In this document: in pieces, positions 1 to 11,249 of the stretch
Numbering within the stretch: the stretch's first letter is position 1
Layout of the letters: each line of letters opens with the position of its first letter
DNA from: Simmondsia chinensis
Lineage: Eukaryota; Streptophyta; Magnoliopsida; Caryophyllales; Simmondsiaceae
Length of the DNA: 64,000 nucleotides
Assembly: GCA_018398585.1 (NCBI GenBank)
Contig: JAGTTD010000007.1
Coordinates: 34,996,911-35,060,910, forward strand
Direction: 5' to 3'
Translations under genes and position numbers: made by a program
The notes under the pieces: model-generated
What the model was told of the DNA's origin: nothing
The model's input: only the letters and a program-made list of their open reading frames with translations
The model's database searches: none

Positions 1-360
1 TTTATTATTTCAAAAAAGTCAAGGTACAAAAATGTAAATTACCCTATCTTTAAAGTATACTAGAGTTTTTCGGTGCATTACGTTTACAGTGTATAATTAA
101 ATTTATTTATTATAATTGATAAATTATATAATTAACATAAATATAAAATAGAGTTTGCTTATGTAATGATTTATGTACATTTAAATTAAGAAGAGAGTTG
201 ATCTTATCATAAATTAAACTCTTAAATAGATTCTTTTTTGATAGATATATACGGAGTAGAGGTTGAACGGGGGAGGTGAACTAATAGTCTAAAAATTTAA
301 AGATGGAAAATGGAAACTTTTAAGAGAATGAACTTTTAATTAATATATAACCAGCTATTC
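1..360. repeat. AT-rich interspersed repeat, possible Helitron-type end
   Basis: No gene. Positions about 96-225 closely match 8017-8150 (both hold a TAATTGATAAATTATA core and an ATCTTATCATAAATTAAA block), so this is a dispersed repeat. Its right part (255-350) shares a GGAGG...AACTTTTAATTAATATAT type sequence with 2330-2450 and 10803-10910. Just after it, 360-373 reads CCCCGTGCGATGCA, reminiscent of the GC hairpin near Helitron 3' ends, but no complete hairpin or CTRR end is visible. The class is uncertain. Confidence 0.35.
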
Positions 361-2080
361 CCCGTGCGATGCAATGTCGTATTTTATTATTTATCGATTA
401 TTGTTACTTATAAATTATTATTGTTTGTAAGCAAACTTTTATCTGTAAAACTCTAGTATATGGTACAACGTAGTATATTGCAACCAGGTAATCTACTATA
501 AATTTTTTCAGTAATGGAAAATGAGGTAGTTGAATGACAAAAGATTATGTTTGGGGAAAAAGCGAATTGAATATTTAGTTTTTTAAATATTATTCGAGAA
601 AAATTATAATACAACGAATAGAATGATGTTATTATTAAAGTAAAATTATTATTATCGCGGCAATCTTTTGGCTATCATTGTATTATAAGTTACACCAATA
701 CCATGATAAAAAGAACTCCCTATAAATAAACCACAAAATGATAATTAAATGTAGCTACAGTTAATTAACTTTCGTTTTTTTTTTTCTTTTTTTTCTTTTT
801 GATAATTTGATTTAGCGAATTTTACATTGTATCAAATCAATCAATGTATCTTGATTGTATACAAAATAATATGAGAAAAGTATAACCGAATTACTAAATT
901 AATATTAAATGAATAATTGTTTACATTCTAACAAATTCATTAATTTTTTGGTTAGATATATTTAATTCTTAATTAATATCTCTTTTTTTTATCCTTACTT
1001 TTTTCTAATTAAAAATCATAATTTCTCTTTTTCTACAAATAAATTTGAACCATAATTTTAATGGTTTATTTCTAATTTTATTTTCTTAAATATTAAATGC
1101 TAATATGATTTTTTTTTTCACGTCTATAAATTTTTTCCTAAGTTGGTGCATTGAATGAAGTATTTTTGAATATAATATAATAATGTACTTATTATTATTA
1201 TTTTGTTGTTGCATGCTTGTATATCAAAGAAAAAGAGGTAATAATTCTTACATTTAATAATAAAATTAAATTTATTGGTGTTTGCTTGGATCTCTTGTAT
1301 TTAGAGTGTTCTCGAGTCTTTTGAGTCTCTTCTTATGGTGTTCCAGTGGAAGATAGGGTTTCTGAAGAGGATCTTTAGAATTTTGAAAGCATATTGAATA
1401 AAAGTTTAAGGTTTTTGAAGTTTTTAAAGTCATAATTAAGTATTATATATGTGATTACTATTTTATTTTTATTAGCATTTGATTCAAAATATGGTCAAAT
1501 TTTATCCATATTATTTTTTTGTATTTTATAGAGTTTTAAATTTTTTAATTGGTTTTATTTTATTTTATAGAATTTTTTATAAGTTATTTATATTTTTCTC
1601 ATTTATATATTTTGGTGATTTCTTTTGACATATTGAGTTGTAATTATATTTTATAGGTTTTTAGTTTTTATAATATATTATATTTTAAAGATTTTTTTTT
1701 TATTTTATGGAGTTTTTTAAAAACTTTTTTGCTTTTTTTTTTTTGAGGATTTATGATTATGTTTTGGTTATTATTTTCTTTTATTTAATAACTTTTGTTA
1801 TCTTTTCTTTTTGTTTGGATGTTTTAGTGTTCTAAGTTGTTAATTCTTTTTGGTTGCATTTTTTATAATTATTTTGTAACGGTTTTCAAGATGTAATCAT
1901 TTGGGATATGGAAGAAGGCAAAAGTTTGAAAAAACTATAAAATTATATAATAGTTAGATTAAGAGGTTACATTGATCTTAAATAAATATTCTTCATTGAA
2001 ATAATTTCATAAAATTATTTTGTGATATTTTTTATAATATTTTGAGAAGATTAGTTTAATTATTATTAAAAATAATTCAT
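361..2080. other. AT-rich spacer, no gene seen
   Basis: Very AT-rich DNA with homopolymer T and A runs. No reading frame, splice-supported exon or RNA gene was recognised on either strand. Confidence 0.6.
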
Positions 2081-2352
2081 TAAAATTATTTTTTGAAATA
2101 ATCGTCGTCAATCATCATTATAAATACTCCTCTTAAAATAATTCTTTTCTTTTTTAAATTGGAAAAATGTGAAGCAATGGCCTAAAAATTCAAAGATGGT
2201 GGAGTGGAGGCTATTAATTAAAATTATTTTTTAAAATAATCACCATCAATAATCATTAAAAATAATCCTCACAAAATTATTCTTTTGCTTTTTAAATTTG
2301 AAAAGATGTGAAGTAGTGGCATAAAAATTCAGGGATGGTGTAGTGGAGGCTT
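2081..2352 (+). repeat. Tandem repeat, two units of about 138 bp
   Basis: Two diverged direct copies start near 2081 and 2219. Each runs from a TAAAATTATTTTTTRAAATAAT start through TTTTTAAATT, a TGTGAAG core and TAAAAATTCA to a GGTGNAGTGGAGGCT end. The end motif recurs singly at 10840-10875, so the unit belongs to the same dispersed family as the window's left edge. Confidence 0.6.
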
Positions 2353-2940
2353 AAGGAAAGGAGATGTGAGGTGAAGGCTTAAGAATTCAAGAGTCGGAGA
2401 AAGGAAACTTTTGAGAGGGGAGAGAGACTTCTAATTAAAATATAAGTATCGATATATAACATAATATAATACAAATACTACCAAAATTAAAACTATAGAA
2501 TAAGATGTCATGTGTCCAGATAATCTTTTCTCAAATCCAAGATAACCCTTTTTACTTACCGAGGGCTGATCTTGACATTTCTGGGGCCTCAAGTGAAATT
2601 CTCAAAAAGGGCCGTCCATATACAACAAATTATAATAATTTCGACTATAAGATTTACTAATACTAAAAATTGATACCTTAAAAATCATAACTTCAAAAAT
2701 TTGGGGCCCTTAAAATTTGAAGGCCCCAAGCAGGTGTTTGGATTGCTTGGGGTTACGTTTGGTTCTGTACTTACCAAACAAAAGAAACTAGCAGAATAGA
2801 ATACGAGAATTTAAATGGATTTAATTTTTATGTATTTATTTGAATTTATATATGAAATTTTTGATTTACAATTTGTTGACTTATAAATAAGACACGTGGA
2901 TATATTCATGTTTAATAGATTCCATCCTTTAAAAAAAAAT

Positions 2941-3235
2941 GCCAAAGAGCGCACCAACAAGCTGTCACCAGATCCCATTAGAACTCCGAAGGTAAAAGTG
3001 CTTGGGCGAGAGTAGTACCAGGATGGGTGACCTCCTGGGAAGTCATCACCCTCATGTTAGAGGCACTGGGAAACAGCCTCTCTTCAGGTTAACACCTTGA
3101 AGGGGGAAGGCTGCGTACATCCCCCCCCCTAGACCCTGCCTAGGCGGGAGCCCTTGAGGCACTGTGTATGTTCCTTTGCTTTTTTATCCTTAGGCGGGAG
3201 CCCTTGAGGCACTGTGTATGTTCCTTTGCTTTTTT
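2941..3235 (+). mobile_element. 5S rRNA-derived SINE, subfamily A, with duplicated 3' end
   Basis: Full-length copy. The 5S-like head (about 2960-3055) keeps the internal pol III control region: TGCTTGGGCGAGAGTAGTA (A-box area) and GGATGGGTGACCTCCTGGGA (intermediate element and C-box area). The RTE-type tail follows (AACAGCCTCTCTTCAGG, GGGGGAAGGCTGCGTACATC, CGGGAGCCCTTGAGGCACTG). The flanking target-site duplication is ATCCTTTAAAAAAAA(A)T at 2924-2940 and 3236-3251. The last 50 bp are tandemly duplicated without change (3141-3190 and 3191-3240), and the duplicate includes the first 5 bp of the target duplication, so it arose after insertion. Confidence 0.9.
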
Positions 3236-3594
3236 ATCCTTTAAAAAAAATATATATATGAACGGTGTGGGAAGGGAAATAATTCTACCAATTTGACTTT
3301 TTTTGACGGTGTTAGCCACAATAATGATAGCATCGAGCATAACACATAGTAAAGTTAGCTATATTTAATAATTTGAGAGCTAAAATGACAAATTTAGCAA
3401 AATATGGAATATATATACTTAATTTAGGCATAAGCATTATTGTTTTCAATTAATCATTTGCTTTGGAAACAGGAAAAATATAGATACAGGTTATAAGAAG
3501 TATGTCATACAGATAACGTCAAGCAAACACATTTCTACTGCACTATTAGAAAATACACACACACACACTCATCCATTAACGGAAACAGCCTATT

Positions 3595-3724
3595 GTTTTG
3601 GGGGTCCTCGGAAACAGCCTCCCTTCAGGGTAGCACCCTAAAGGGGGAAGGCTGCATACATCCACCCCCTAGACCCTGCTTACGTGGGAGCCCTTGTGGC
3701 ACTGGGACCATTGTTGTTGTTGTT
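3595..3724 (+). mobile_element. Tail-only copy of the shared SINE/RTE 3' end
   Basis: It contains GGGGGTCCTCGGAAACAGCC, a CTGCATACATCCACCCCC stretch, GGGAGCCCTTGTGGCACTGG and a short GTTGTTGTTGTT end, but no 5S head. The 5' side is ordinary flanking DNA with a CA microsatellite (3555-3568). A fragment like this could come from either the SINE or the RTE LINE. No clear target duplication was found. A full SINE starts only 28 bp downstream. Confidence 0.8.
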
Positions 3725-3751
3725 TATGCGTATTATACTTGTTTATACCAA

Positions 3752-4014
3752 CTATGGCTCATTTACCAGGCACTAATGCAGTCGGATCTCATTAGAATTC
3801 CGAAGTTAAGTGTGCTTGGGCGAAAGTAGTACCAGGATGGGTGACCTCTTGGGAAGTCCTCGTATTGCCAACCCTATAAGGTTGGTGGTCCTTGGAAACA
3901 GCCTCTTTGCAGGGTTACACCCTAAAGGGGTAAGGCTACGTACATCCACCCCTCCCAAATCCCGCTTATGTGGGAGCTCAAGGGCATTGGGTCTGTTGTC
4001 TGTTTGTTTGTTGT
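3752..4014 (+). mobile_element. 5S rRNA-derived SINE, subfamily B
   Basis: Full copy flanked by a 15-bp target duplication, ACTTGTTTATACCAA (3737-3751) and ACTTATTTATACCAA (4015-4029), with one mismatch. The head retains more of 5S rRNA than subfamily A: ACCAGGCACTAATGCA at the start and CTCGTATTGCCAACCC at the 5S 3' end. The junction then reads TATAAGGTTGGTGGTCC before the common tail. It ends in a degenerate TTG/TTTG repeat. Confidence 0.9.
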
Positions 4015-4325
4015 ACTTATTTATACCAATAAACATCGGATTGAATGGAAAATTCAAAATTGGTGCAAATGTGTTTGTTAGTATGAAATTAATCATATGC
4101 AATCTTCCAACATTTCAAGCTTTCAGAATGTTAGTAGTTCATTGACTGTTTGTGTAATCAACAGGGTCAATCCTGAGATTTTAAGGGTTTAAAATAAGCT
4201 TTTACTAATAGACTATTTTTTGGAAATAAAAGTGTCCAGACTAACTTAAGTTTAACCTGAAGATCTATCTTATATTATAGTAATACTAGCTAATATGCCG
4301 ATCATTTATATTATATATCTACATG

Positions 4326-5000
4326 TGTTGTAATGTATCTATTAAGATAATATCCTAGGCTAATATACTTAGGATATTCTACAGCATCATATAATATTCT
4401 TTATGGACTTTATTGTATTTTTCTTTATGTAATTCTCTCTCTTTCTTTCTCTTTCTCCTTTCACATGATATCAGAGTATACCAACTCTACTCCCTTCTTC
4501 CCCTAACCCTAGCGCCATCCTCGCCCTATGCCGACCCTAACGATGGCCTTCTCCCCCTTTCCAATGCCTTCTCCCCCTCTTCATGGTATTCGACGACCTC
4601 GCTTGTGAAGGCTGTATGGTCCAGAGCCCAAGCATGTACGACCATCGATTGCCTTATTTGTGGCATTTGAAAAGGTTTGGCCCCTCCAAAAACTGAATTG
4701 CTGGTTTTATCTTTGAATTATATTAAATTTTACACCGCCCTCCTCGAGCCAACCGCCGCCTTCCCCCTCGCCATCGCTACCGCAACCTATAGTTCAACTC
4801 TATCGGCGACAAACGTCCTTCTCTTGCACCCCAGCTTGGCTCCTTCTCTCTTAGTATTGCTTCTAACCCTACTTCACTTGCTTCTTCATTTGGACAATCA
4901 ATTCCTGATCTCTATATGACCAATGACTTGATTGAATCCACTTATCCTAGTATATAGATTGCTGTTTCTCCAACTTTATCGTGACATCCAGCAAAAAGAA
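4326..5000 (+). mobile_element. 5' end of a short-LTR Copia-type retrotransposon (LTR, PBS, leader)
   Basis: A T-rich stretch ending TTTCTCCTTTCACA (to 4465) is followed at once by TGATATCAGAGTA, close to the initiator-Met tRNA primer-binding site TGGTATCAGAGC found after plant Copia LTRs. An LTR of about 140 bp starting at TGTTGTAATG (4326) would fit. The leader downstream is GC-richer with serine- and proline-rich frames, and no intact gag or pol follows. This is a truncated relic. Family assignment rests on the PBS position and the short T-rich LTR. Confidence 0.55.
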
Positions 5001-5915
5001 ATTAATTATATAACTCATAACTCATGGGACCCTTAACCAATTACAGCTCCATAGTAACTTCTATTGCTTTGTATCTTGACCAGTCCTGATGTTTACAGTA
5101 ATTTTTTTGTATAAAATTCAATGAATTTAGCATATATTTGGTGGTAAACTTTAATTTTGAATATATGCATGTAAACCCTATCCAAATCTTCCTAAATCTT
5201 CCAATGGATATATCCTCCCACATTGAGTCACCAACCCCCTTGGTTAAATTTCCTCCTTACACTTGTAAAGATAAATTCTTTAGCATTTTAGAATTTTTTT
5301 TTTTAATCGAGATGTTTGGGCCAGCTTATGCACACCTTGACTGATCATTAAGTTGCACATATTTTTAAATACTCCACATAGGGTATTGTGAAACAGAAAT
5401 CAACATATAGACACAGTGAGGTATCCCCTTATTGTCAATTGGTTTTAGGATAAAGGCAGGTGAAATTTAGCACACATCAACTACACAATTTATTTTTTTT
5501 TATGTGTAACCATGGTTGTCAAAATCAGGATTTTACCTAAGATTGTTAGAGGCCTTTAGAATTGGAATTGTAGGATTGGGTTGAGAATGATAAGATTCCA
5601 CTATGTGTGTAGTATAATTGTTTATGTACTGAAATTAGTTACATGATTCATAGAATTATCGTATGAGAACTTAAGTTACAAATTATATATATAAAAGAAA
5701 CGTCATCGGATAGTAAAATATATTATCACATAATATAGATATGCCATTTTATTTCAAAGGATCGTGAGAGTTTTTAAGATGATACACTGTAAATTAAGCT
5801 TTATATTAGCTAATTTATGATCATAACTTAAACAAAGCTTAATTTATATTTCGTGAGAGTATATAAACAGCTAATTTGATTTAACTTTTTCGTTAGTGAG
5901 ATAGTTCCTTTACCA

Positions 5916-6160
5916 CCAAATAGGGTGCCAACGCCATCATCGGATTCCATCAGAACTCCAAAGTTAAGTGTGCTTGGGCGAGGGCAGTACCAGGATGGGT
6001 GATCTCCTGGGAAGTCCTCACCCTCAGGTTGGGGGCACTCGAAAACAGCCTCTCTTCAGGGGTAATATTCTGAAGGGGGAAGGCTGCGTATATCCGCCCC
6101 CCTCCCCCCCGGACCCTGCTTAGGTGGGAGTCATTGGAGCACTGGGTAGGTTGCTTTTAA
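5916..6160 (+). mobile_element. 5S rRNA-derived SINE, subfamily A
   Basis: It is bounded by a perfect 15-bp target duplication, ATAGTTCCTTTACCA at 5901-5915 and 6161-6175, which fixes the element at 245 bp. It starts CCAAATAGGGTGCCAAC, continues through the 5S control region (TGCTTGGGCGAGGGCAGTAC, GGATGGGTGATCTCCTGGGA) and the A-type junction CACCCTCAGGTTGGGGGCAC, and ends GCACTGGGTAGGTTGCTTTT. It is the cleanest reference copy for subfamily A. Confidence 0.93.
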
Positions 6161-6578
6161 ATAGTTCCTTTACCATACATGTTTGAGCATTTACTTTTCA
6201 ATGTTTTATTTATCTTTCTAAGTAGGTTTAAGATAAGATCGGTAGAATTGTAAAGTTATTTCTATCATAATCCTACACTTTAATTTCGTTAATGGATTGC
6301 AAAATTCTATAAAATTATGATTTTACTTAGAATCGAGATCGATTGACAACCGTGAAATCATAGACACATAACATTCTAATGTTCAAACCGGGAGTTTAAT
6401 AACCGTGCTTGTAACACGATAACTAAGAAAATGTTTGTACTCAACTTTTGGATTGTAAATCAAGTTTACACATTTCAAAATACCACTGATCATCTTTTAT
6501 GCCTTTTCTTTAAAATTCCGTCTTTGCAGGATCAGTTTCTTTAAAGTACTGGGTTATTATTGTTGCTGCAATCTTTTA

Positions 6579-7152
6579 GGCTGCATTTGGTTCAACTTTT
6601 TAACAACTTAAAGCTGTGAAAAAGATCTAATTGACTGCATGACTTGCGTTTGGTTGACAGAAAAGATATTTTTACATCTTTTTCACAGCTTAAGTAAAAA
6701 GATCAAAAAGCTCTTTTATAACTAAGTAAAAAAAGATGCAAATTTGGATTTTTTTTTTACAGCTTATTTCATAAAAATGCTTTAAAAAGACTATATTAAT
6801 ATTAAATCTTCACCACTATGATTACTTTTACTTGTTATCACCGTCTTGACCTACCATAACCCTTTTTATGCCCATGGATCGCTATGTTCACTACCATGAC
6901 CAATTATTTTTATGATTCTCTCATACCTATTATTATTAATCGATTTATATTATTAAGCCATTTTTGAAATTATAATAGATAAGTTTGTTTTTTAAACTTG
7001 CATTTAATATTTTATTTTGTAAAAAGATCTTTATGCACAACATAACCAAATACTTTACAGTAAAAAGATACAAATCTTAAATAAATAAATCTTATTAAAA
7101 CTGATAAGCATAAAAAGGATAAATTGAAATAAGCTGAACCAAATACACCGTC
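6579..7152. mobile_element. MITE with TTTGGTTCA terminal repeats
   Basis: The left end GGCTGCATTTGGTTCAAC and the reverse complement of the right end (CGGTGTATTTGGTTCAGC) form imperfect terminal inverted repeats around an AT-rich, non-coding core of about 570 bp. A partial second copy lies at 20944-21110 (CTGTATTTGGTTTAACTTTT). No convincing target duplication was found, so the superfamily is not assigned. Confidence 0.5.
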
Positions 7153-7502
7153 AGAATTCTTTATGCTACCTTATTAATGATTTTTTTAAATTCACTTTTT
7201 GTAGTGAAAGAAACCATCATTTAAACAAATATAATAATAATAATAGTAGTGGACCAAAAATATTTAAATTGAGTCCCACACCCCGCATATGCGAGAATTT
7301 TTGAGACACTGAAACTATTATTATTGTCAGAGGCCTATAAATTAAAATAAAATAGTAAGTAGGGGTGCACATAATATGGTTAAACCTATAATTCAAACTG
7401 GACTGAATCATATTTTACGGTTTGGTTCGATTTACTGTTTAAAAACAGCGGTCTGGTTTTCTAATTTTGAAAAATGTAGTTTATGGTTTCAGTCCAGTTT
7501 TA

Positions 7503-7862
7503 GGTGCGGTTTCAAAAATCACCTATATTTTCTAATTTTTTAAAGAATCACCTAAACTTTTTAAAAATTTTCAATGTTGCACCTTAATATTAACACTGTT
7601 AACATCCGTTAATTTTGCCTACTTCGAATTCAAGTTTAAAATAATTCTAAATATTTAAAAAATATTTAAATATATTAAAAATTTATATATATTTTTAAAA
7701 ATTATTTTTGTATTTTAAATATATATTTTTTAAATGTTACATAAGTAAAAGCTAACATATATTAACAACGTTAACATTAAAGTGTGCTATTAAAAAATTT
7801 TGAAAAGTTTAGATACTTTTTAAAAAATTAAAAAATATAGATAAGTTTTTAAAATAGTATCT
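7503..7862. mobile_element. AT-rich foldback element
   Basis: Positions 7520-7600 and 7765-7850 are inverted copies: AATCACCTAAACTTTTTAAA on the left answers TTTTGAAAAGTTTAGATACT on the right. The transcript would form a stem of about 90 bp. There is no coding capacity, and the ends and target duplication are not resolved. Confidence 0.55.
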
Positions 7863-8168
7863 TAAATTTAGATAATTTTTAGTAAAAAAATATTTTTTTT
7901 TTTTTTTTTTTGTGGTCTAAGTGCGGGTCTAACTTCCAAAAAAAGTCCTTCAGCGTTCTCCCTTTGACTTTTGATTCTTCCACAAAAAAAAAAAAAAAAA
8001 AAAAAAGCACTGGAGTAATTATATTTATATATTATAATTGATAAATTATAGTACTAATATAAATAAAAAATAGTGTTTGCTTATATAATAACTTCTAGCT
8101 ATTTAAGTCAAGTGATGAAAAGAGTAATCTTATCATAAATTAAACCTTATATATAAATATAGATATAA

Positions 8169-8288
8169 CCAAAGAGGGTACCGACATGCTATCATCGGAT
8201 CCCACTAGAACTCCGAAATTCAGCATGATTGGGCGAGAGCTATACCAGGATGGGTGACCTCCTGGGAAGTCCTTACCTTCAGGTTGGG
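8169..8288 (+). mobile_element. 5S-SINE subfamily A, 5' half (split by solo LTR)
   Basis: The head is complete (CCAAAGAGGGTACC through GGATGGGTGACCTCCTGGGA) and stops inside the junction at CAGGTTGGG. The missing tail resumes at 10482. The interruption is flanked by the 5-bp duplication TTGGG (8284-8288 and 10477-10481), so the SINE was a single copy before the LTR element entered. Confidence 0.9.
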
Positions 8289-10476
8289 TGTTGGGAAAAG
8301 CATATGAATTTTTTTGAAAAATAAACTCTAATGCCGACTATTGTGTTCACAGTTCTCAACTATGGTCACAACAATAGACACCTATTAGAGCACTTAGAGT
8401 AGGAGACTCTTTTCTTTACCCAAGCCCCCGGTCTGAGAGTCACGCTTCGTGACACCTCATGTGCGAGAGTTCCCGGGAATAGATTTATCTCTATAAACCT
8501 TTTGCCCTAATACCGGTTGTTGGGATGAATTTCAAAAATTCTCCCTAAAGATTACGCAGCGGAACAAGTTTAGAATTCATAACTCTAAACCTAGGGTTGA
8601 TTTAAAATTTCTAATTTTAAATCTACTTACTTAAATTCATAATTTAAATCATCAAATCTAAATTCTTAATTTAGATCTACAAGCATTTTACTCTAATACA
8701 TTCATAACAACACATAAACTTAAACAGGTATAATAATGAATACTATAAATAAATAGAAAAGCGAAAAAGAATAAATAAAGAAGAACATACCTGGAATTAC
8801 TCCAATAATAAAGAAAACCAAAAAGACAATAATATTCTTCAAAATCGAGACCCCGAGACTTTCTACGCAATGACCTCGAACTGCCCGGAGGGTGGGCTCC
8901 GAAAAATATTAAACTGGATCTCTGAAATAATTTTAGAAACCCTAAATAAATATTTTGACTCTCATGCCAAACCTTAGAATAAGCCCCTCTATTTATAGAA
9001 ATATATCGGAGCGAAAAAAATATAATTATAAGCGAAAAAGGATTGCACATTAGACATCAAAACGTAGCGTTTGTATTTAAAACAGGTTCAAAACGCCGCG
9101 TTTAGTAACAGTGCAACCGCCTCTAAGGGCCTGTCATCAGGTACCATGTGTCAACGCGCGATTCGTCCCCGCGTGGGCACGCGGATGGCCCTCGCGCGCT
9201 GGTTCATTGGATCCAGTTCACACGGATCGCCACTATGCAGGTTTTAAACGTGATTTTTTTTTTTTTTTTTTTGTTTCTCACATGTAAAAATTCTTCTTAT
9301 GAATTTTAATTTTTCAAAATTATTTTATTTTATAATTTTTAACTTTTATTCATCTCATGAATAATGTTTGGCAAAATTAATTTACCCATCTTATGGATAA
9401 ATAATTCATCTCATGAATTCTTTAATATTTTTCTAATGGCAATAAATATAGAGGCTTGCATAGGGACCTCGGGGATAATTTAAATCTGGCTCCAAATGGG
9501 TTAAATTAAATCATCTCATGATATTAATTTAATTACCATTTAATGAGACTTAATTCCACTAAATAAATCTCACTGCACTCCAGACTTAAATTATTTATTC
9601 GATATCTCCCTAATATACTGTATTGATGACAACAACCCCTCACTAGATGTCCATGACAAAGAATAAATATAACTACTACCATTATCCTTCTCATAGCTTC
9701 TCCATTAGTTACCGACTCGCCCTTCATTAAATAATTTATTTATACTTGAACATGTTCACAGTATAAATTTCAAATGTCAAACACTTGGAATACTTTGGCC
9801 AAAATTTTCGAACCATTCAAATATTTGCGAATCAACTAAGGGGACATCTGTATCTCATAAGAGACTATAGATTCCCTATTGAATACCTGATCCTTGTCAC
9901 ACTTCACGCCGCTACCCAATGTACGTGGGATTTCAGTCATTCATTTTAGACCTTACTTATAATACAACAAATTAACTAACGCTCCATGCACAAGTCCATA
10001 ATACCGTCAGGATTTAGAGTCGTCGTTCAAACAGTACAATGCGAATCATTCATCTCCGATAATAGTCTAGAAATAAGTAACCCACATAGTCCAACGCAAC
10101 GTGTCAAACACACTAACTTAACACTTTTGGATCTCCATCCACATGACCAAGACAAGCCATCTAAAGTGTCTCATTATAGTCTTAACATACAAGTGGTCCA
10201 GACTTGTGTTCGACTACGAGTCTTTCAAACAACAATCCATATCATTTGTTGCAAGTCTATCTGTGGCTTAGTCTCATAAACCACTTAGAACAAACATATA
10301 AATTATAGTCTGAGGACTACACCCGTCTCATGGATGCCTCCCGAAAGAAAATCACATGCAGTATGAATGCTCAAATACACAAATTTAACTAAGAAACGAC
10401 TGGAACTTTAATTTTATTTATTAATTAAAATAATATATCCAGAATAAATCTAAATTTTATGACACTGTTCCTAACA
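8289..10476 (-). mobile_element. Solo LTR of about 2.19 kb inserted in a SINE
   Basis: The insert starts TGTTGGGAAAAG and ends GTTCCTAACA. It therefore has the 5'-TG...CA-3' ends of an LTR and sits between 5-bp direct repeats TTGGG, an LTR-type target duplication. Read on the minus strand it begins TGTTAGGAACAG, has a TATA box (8991-8997, TATAAATAGAGG context) about 1.48 kb in, and ends CTTTTCCCAACA. A single LTR in minus orientation fits (U3 from 10476, U5 to 8289). No PBS, polypurine tract, gag or pol frame is seen, so a full element is unlikely. A GC-rich patch lies at 9090-9235. Confidence 0.8.
8991..8997 (-). promoter_or_regulatory. TATA box of the 2.19-kb solo LTR
   Basis: On the minus strand the sequence reads TTTCTATAAATAGAGGGGC, a strong plant TATA context at the expected U3/R position inside the solo LTR. 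Activity is inferred, not shown. Confidence 0.5.
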
Positions 10477-10481
10477 TTGGG

Positions 10482-10583
10482 GGCACTCGAAAACAGCTTC
10501 TCTTCAAAGGTAATACCTTGAAGGGGGAAGGCTGTGTACATCCGCCCCCCAGAACCCTACTGAGGTAAGAACCCTTGGGGCAC
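10482..10583 (+). mobile_element. 5S-SINE subfamily A, 3' half (split by solo LTR)
   Basis: It continues the copy that starts at 8169: GGCACTCGAAAACAGC, GAAGGGGGAAGGCTGTGTAC, then GGGGCACTG. The 3' end abuts a hairpin element, so the original target duplication cannot be read. Confidence 0.88.
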
Positions 10584-10769
10584 TGACTATAGTGAGATAT
10601 GAGAGCTTAAATCTCAGCCATTGAATTCAAAATGAAGGGTTGAGATTGCACATATAAAAATGCCCTAAAAACTCTCTCTCTCTCTCTCCTCCTCTTTATA
10701 TGTGCAATCTCAGCCCTTCATTTTGAATTTAATAGCTGAGATTTAAACTCTCATATCTCACAATAGTCA
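10584..10769. mobile_element. Near-perfect hairpin MITE (186 bp)
   Basis: Left arm TGACTATAGTGAGATATGAG (from 10584) and right arm CTCATATCTCACAATAGTCA (to 10769) are inverted repeats of about 75 bp with few mismatches, separated by a short loop containing a CT microsatellite (10672-10689). There is no coding capacity. It lies directly at the end of the split SINE. Confidence 0.75.
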
Positions 10770-10786
10770 AATGCTCTCATTTGATA

Positions 10787-10906
10787 TATATATATATATA
10801 TATATGAGGAGTGGAGATTTAAGGGAGGAAGCTGAAGTGATAACCTAAAAATTGAAGCATAGGGGAGTGGAGGCTTTTAAGAGGGGAAACTTCTAATTAA
10901 TATATA

Positions 10907-10960
<54 letters not shown>
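10787..10960. repeat. TA microsatellites flanking a dispersed repeat end
   Basis: TA runs lie at about 10787-10804 and 10911-10957. Between them lies a single copy of the GGAGTGGAGGCTTTTAAGAG repeat end also present near 2330-2450. Confidence 0.7.
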
Positions 10961-10961
<1 letters not shown>

Positions 10962-11036
10962 TGTTAATGTGTTCATGTATGTGGATTGGTATCTTTTGTT
11001 TATAGTTGTTATTTTTGCGGTGGTGGAGTGAAAATT

Positions 11037-11232
11037 AAGCGCGCTTAGATGAGAGTAGTGTAAGGATGGGTGACCTTCTGAGAAGTTCTCGTGTTGCCAA
11101 CCCTCTAAGGTGGGGGGACCTCGGAAACAGCCTCTCGACAGGATTACACCTGAAGGGGTAAGGCTGCGTACATCCACCCTTCTCAGACCCCGCTTATGCG
11201 GGAGCCCTTGAGGCTTCAGGTTTGCTGTTGTT
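11037..11232 (+). mobile_element. 5'-truncated 5S-SINE, subfamily B
   Basis: It starts inside the 5S head at AAGCGCGCTTAGATGAG and keeps the B junction (CTCGTGTTGCCAACCC) and the complete tail, ending GCTGTTGTT. The target duplication is GGAGTGAAAATT (11025-11036) and GGGGTGAAAATT (11233-11244), one mismatch. Truncation inside the head with a target duplication shows a 5'-truncated insertion rather than later deletion. Confidence 0.87.
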
Positions 11233-11249
11233 GGGGTGAAAATTGGGCA

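Noticed and set aside
3806..4145. Overlapping frames of 98 and 111 codons on both strands
   Set aside because: Both are read through the subfamily B SINE; the apparent protein similarity between SINE copies reflects the repeat itself.
10908..11177. 89-codon frame ending in a long IY repeat
   Set aside because: It is translated from the TA microsatellite and the SINE on the opposite strand; not a gene.
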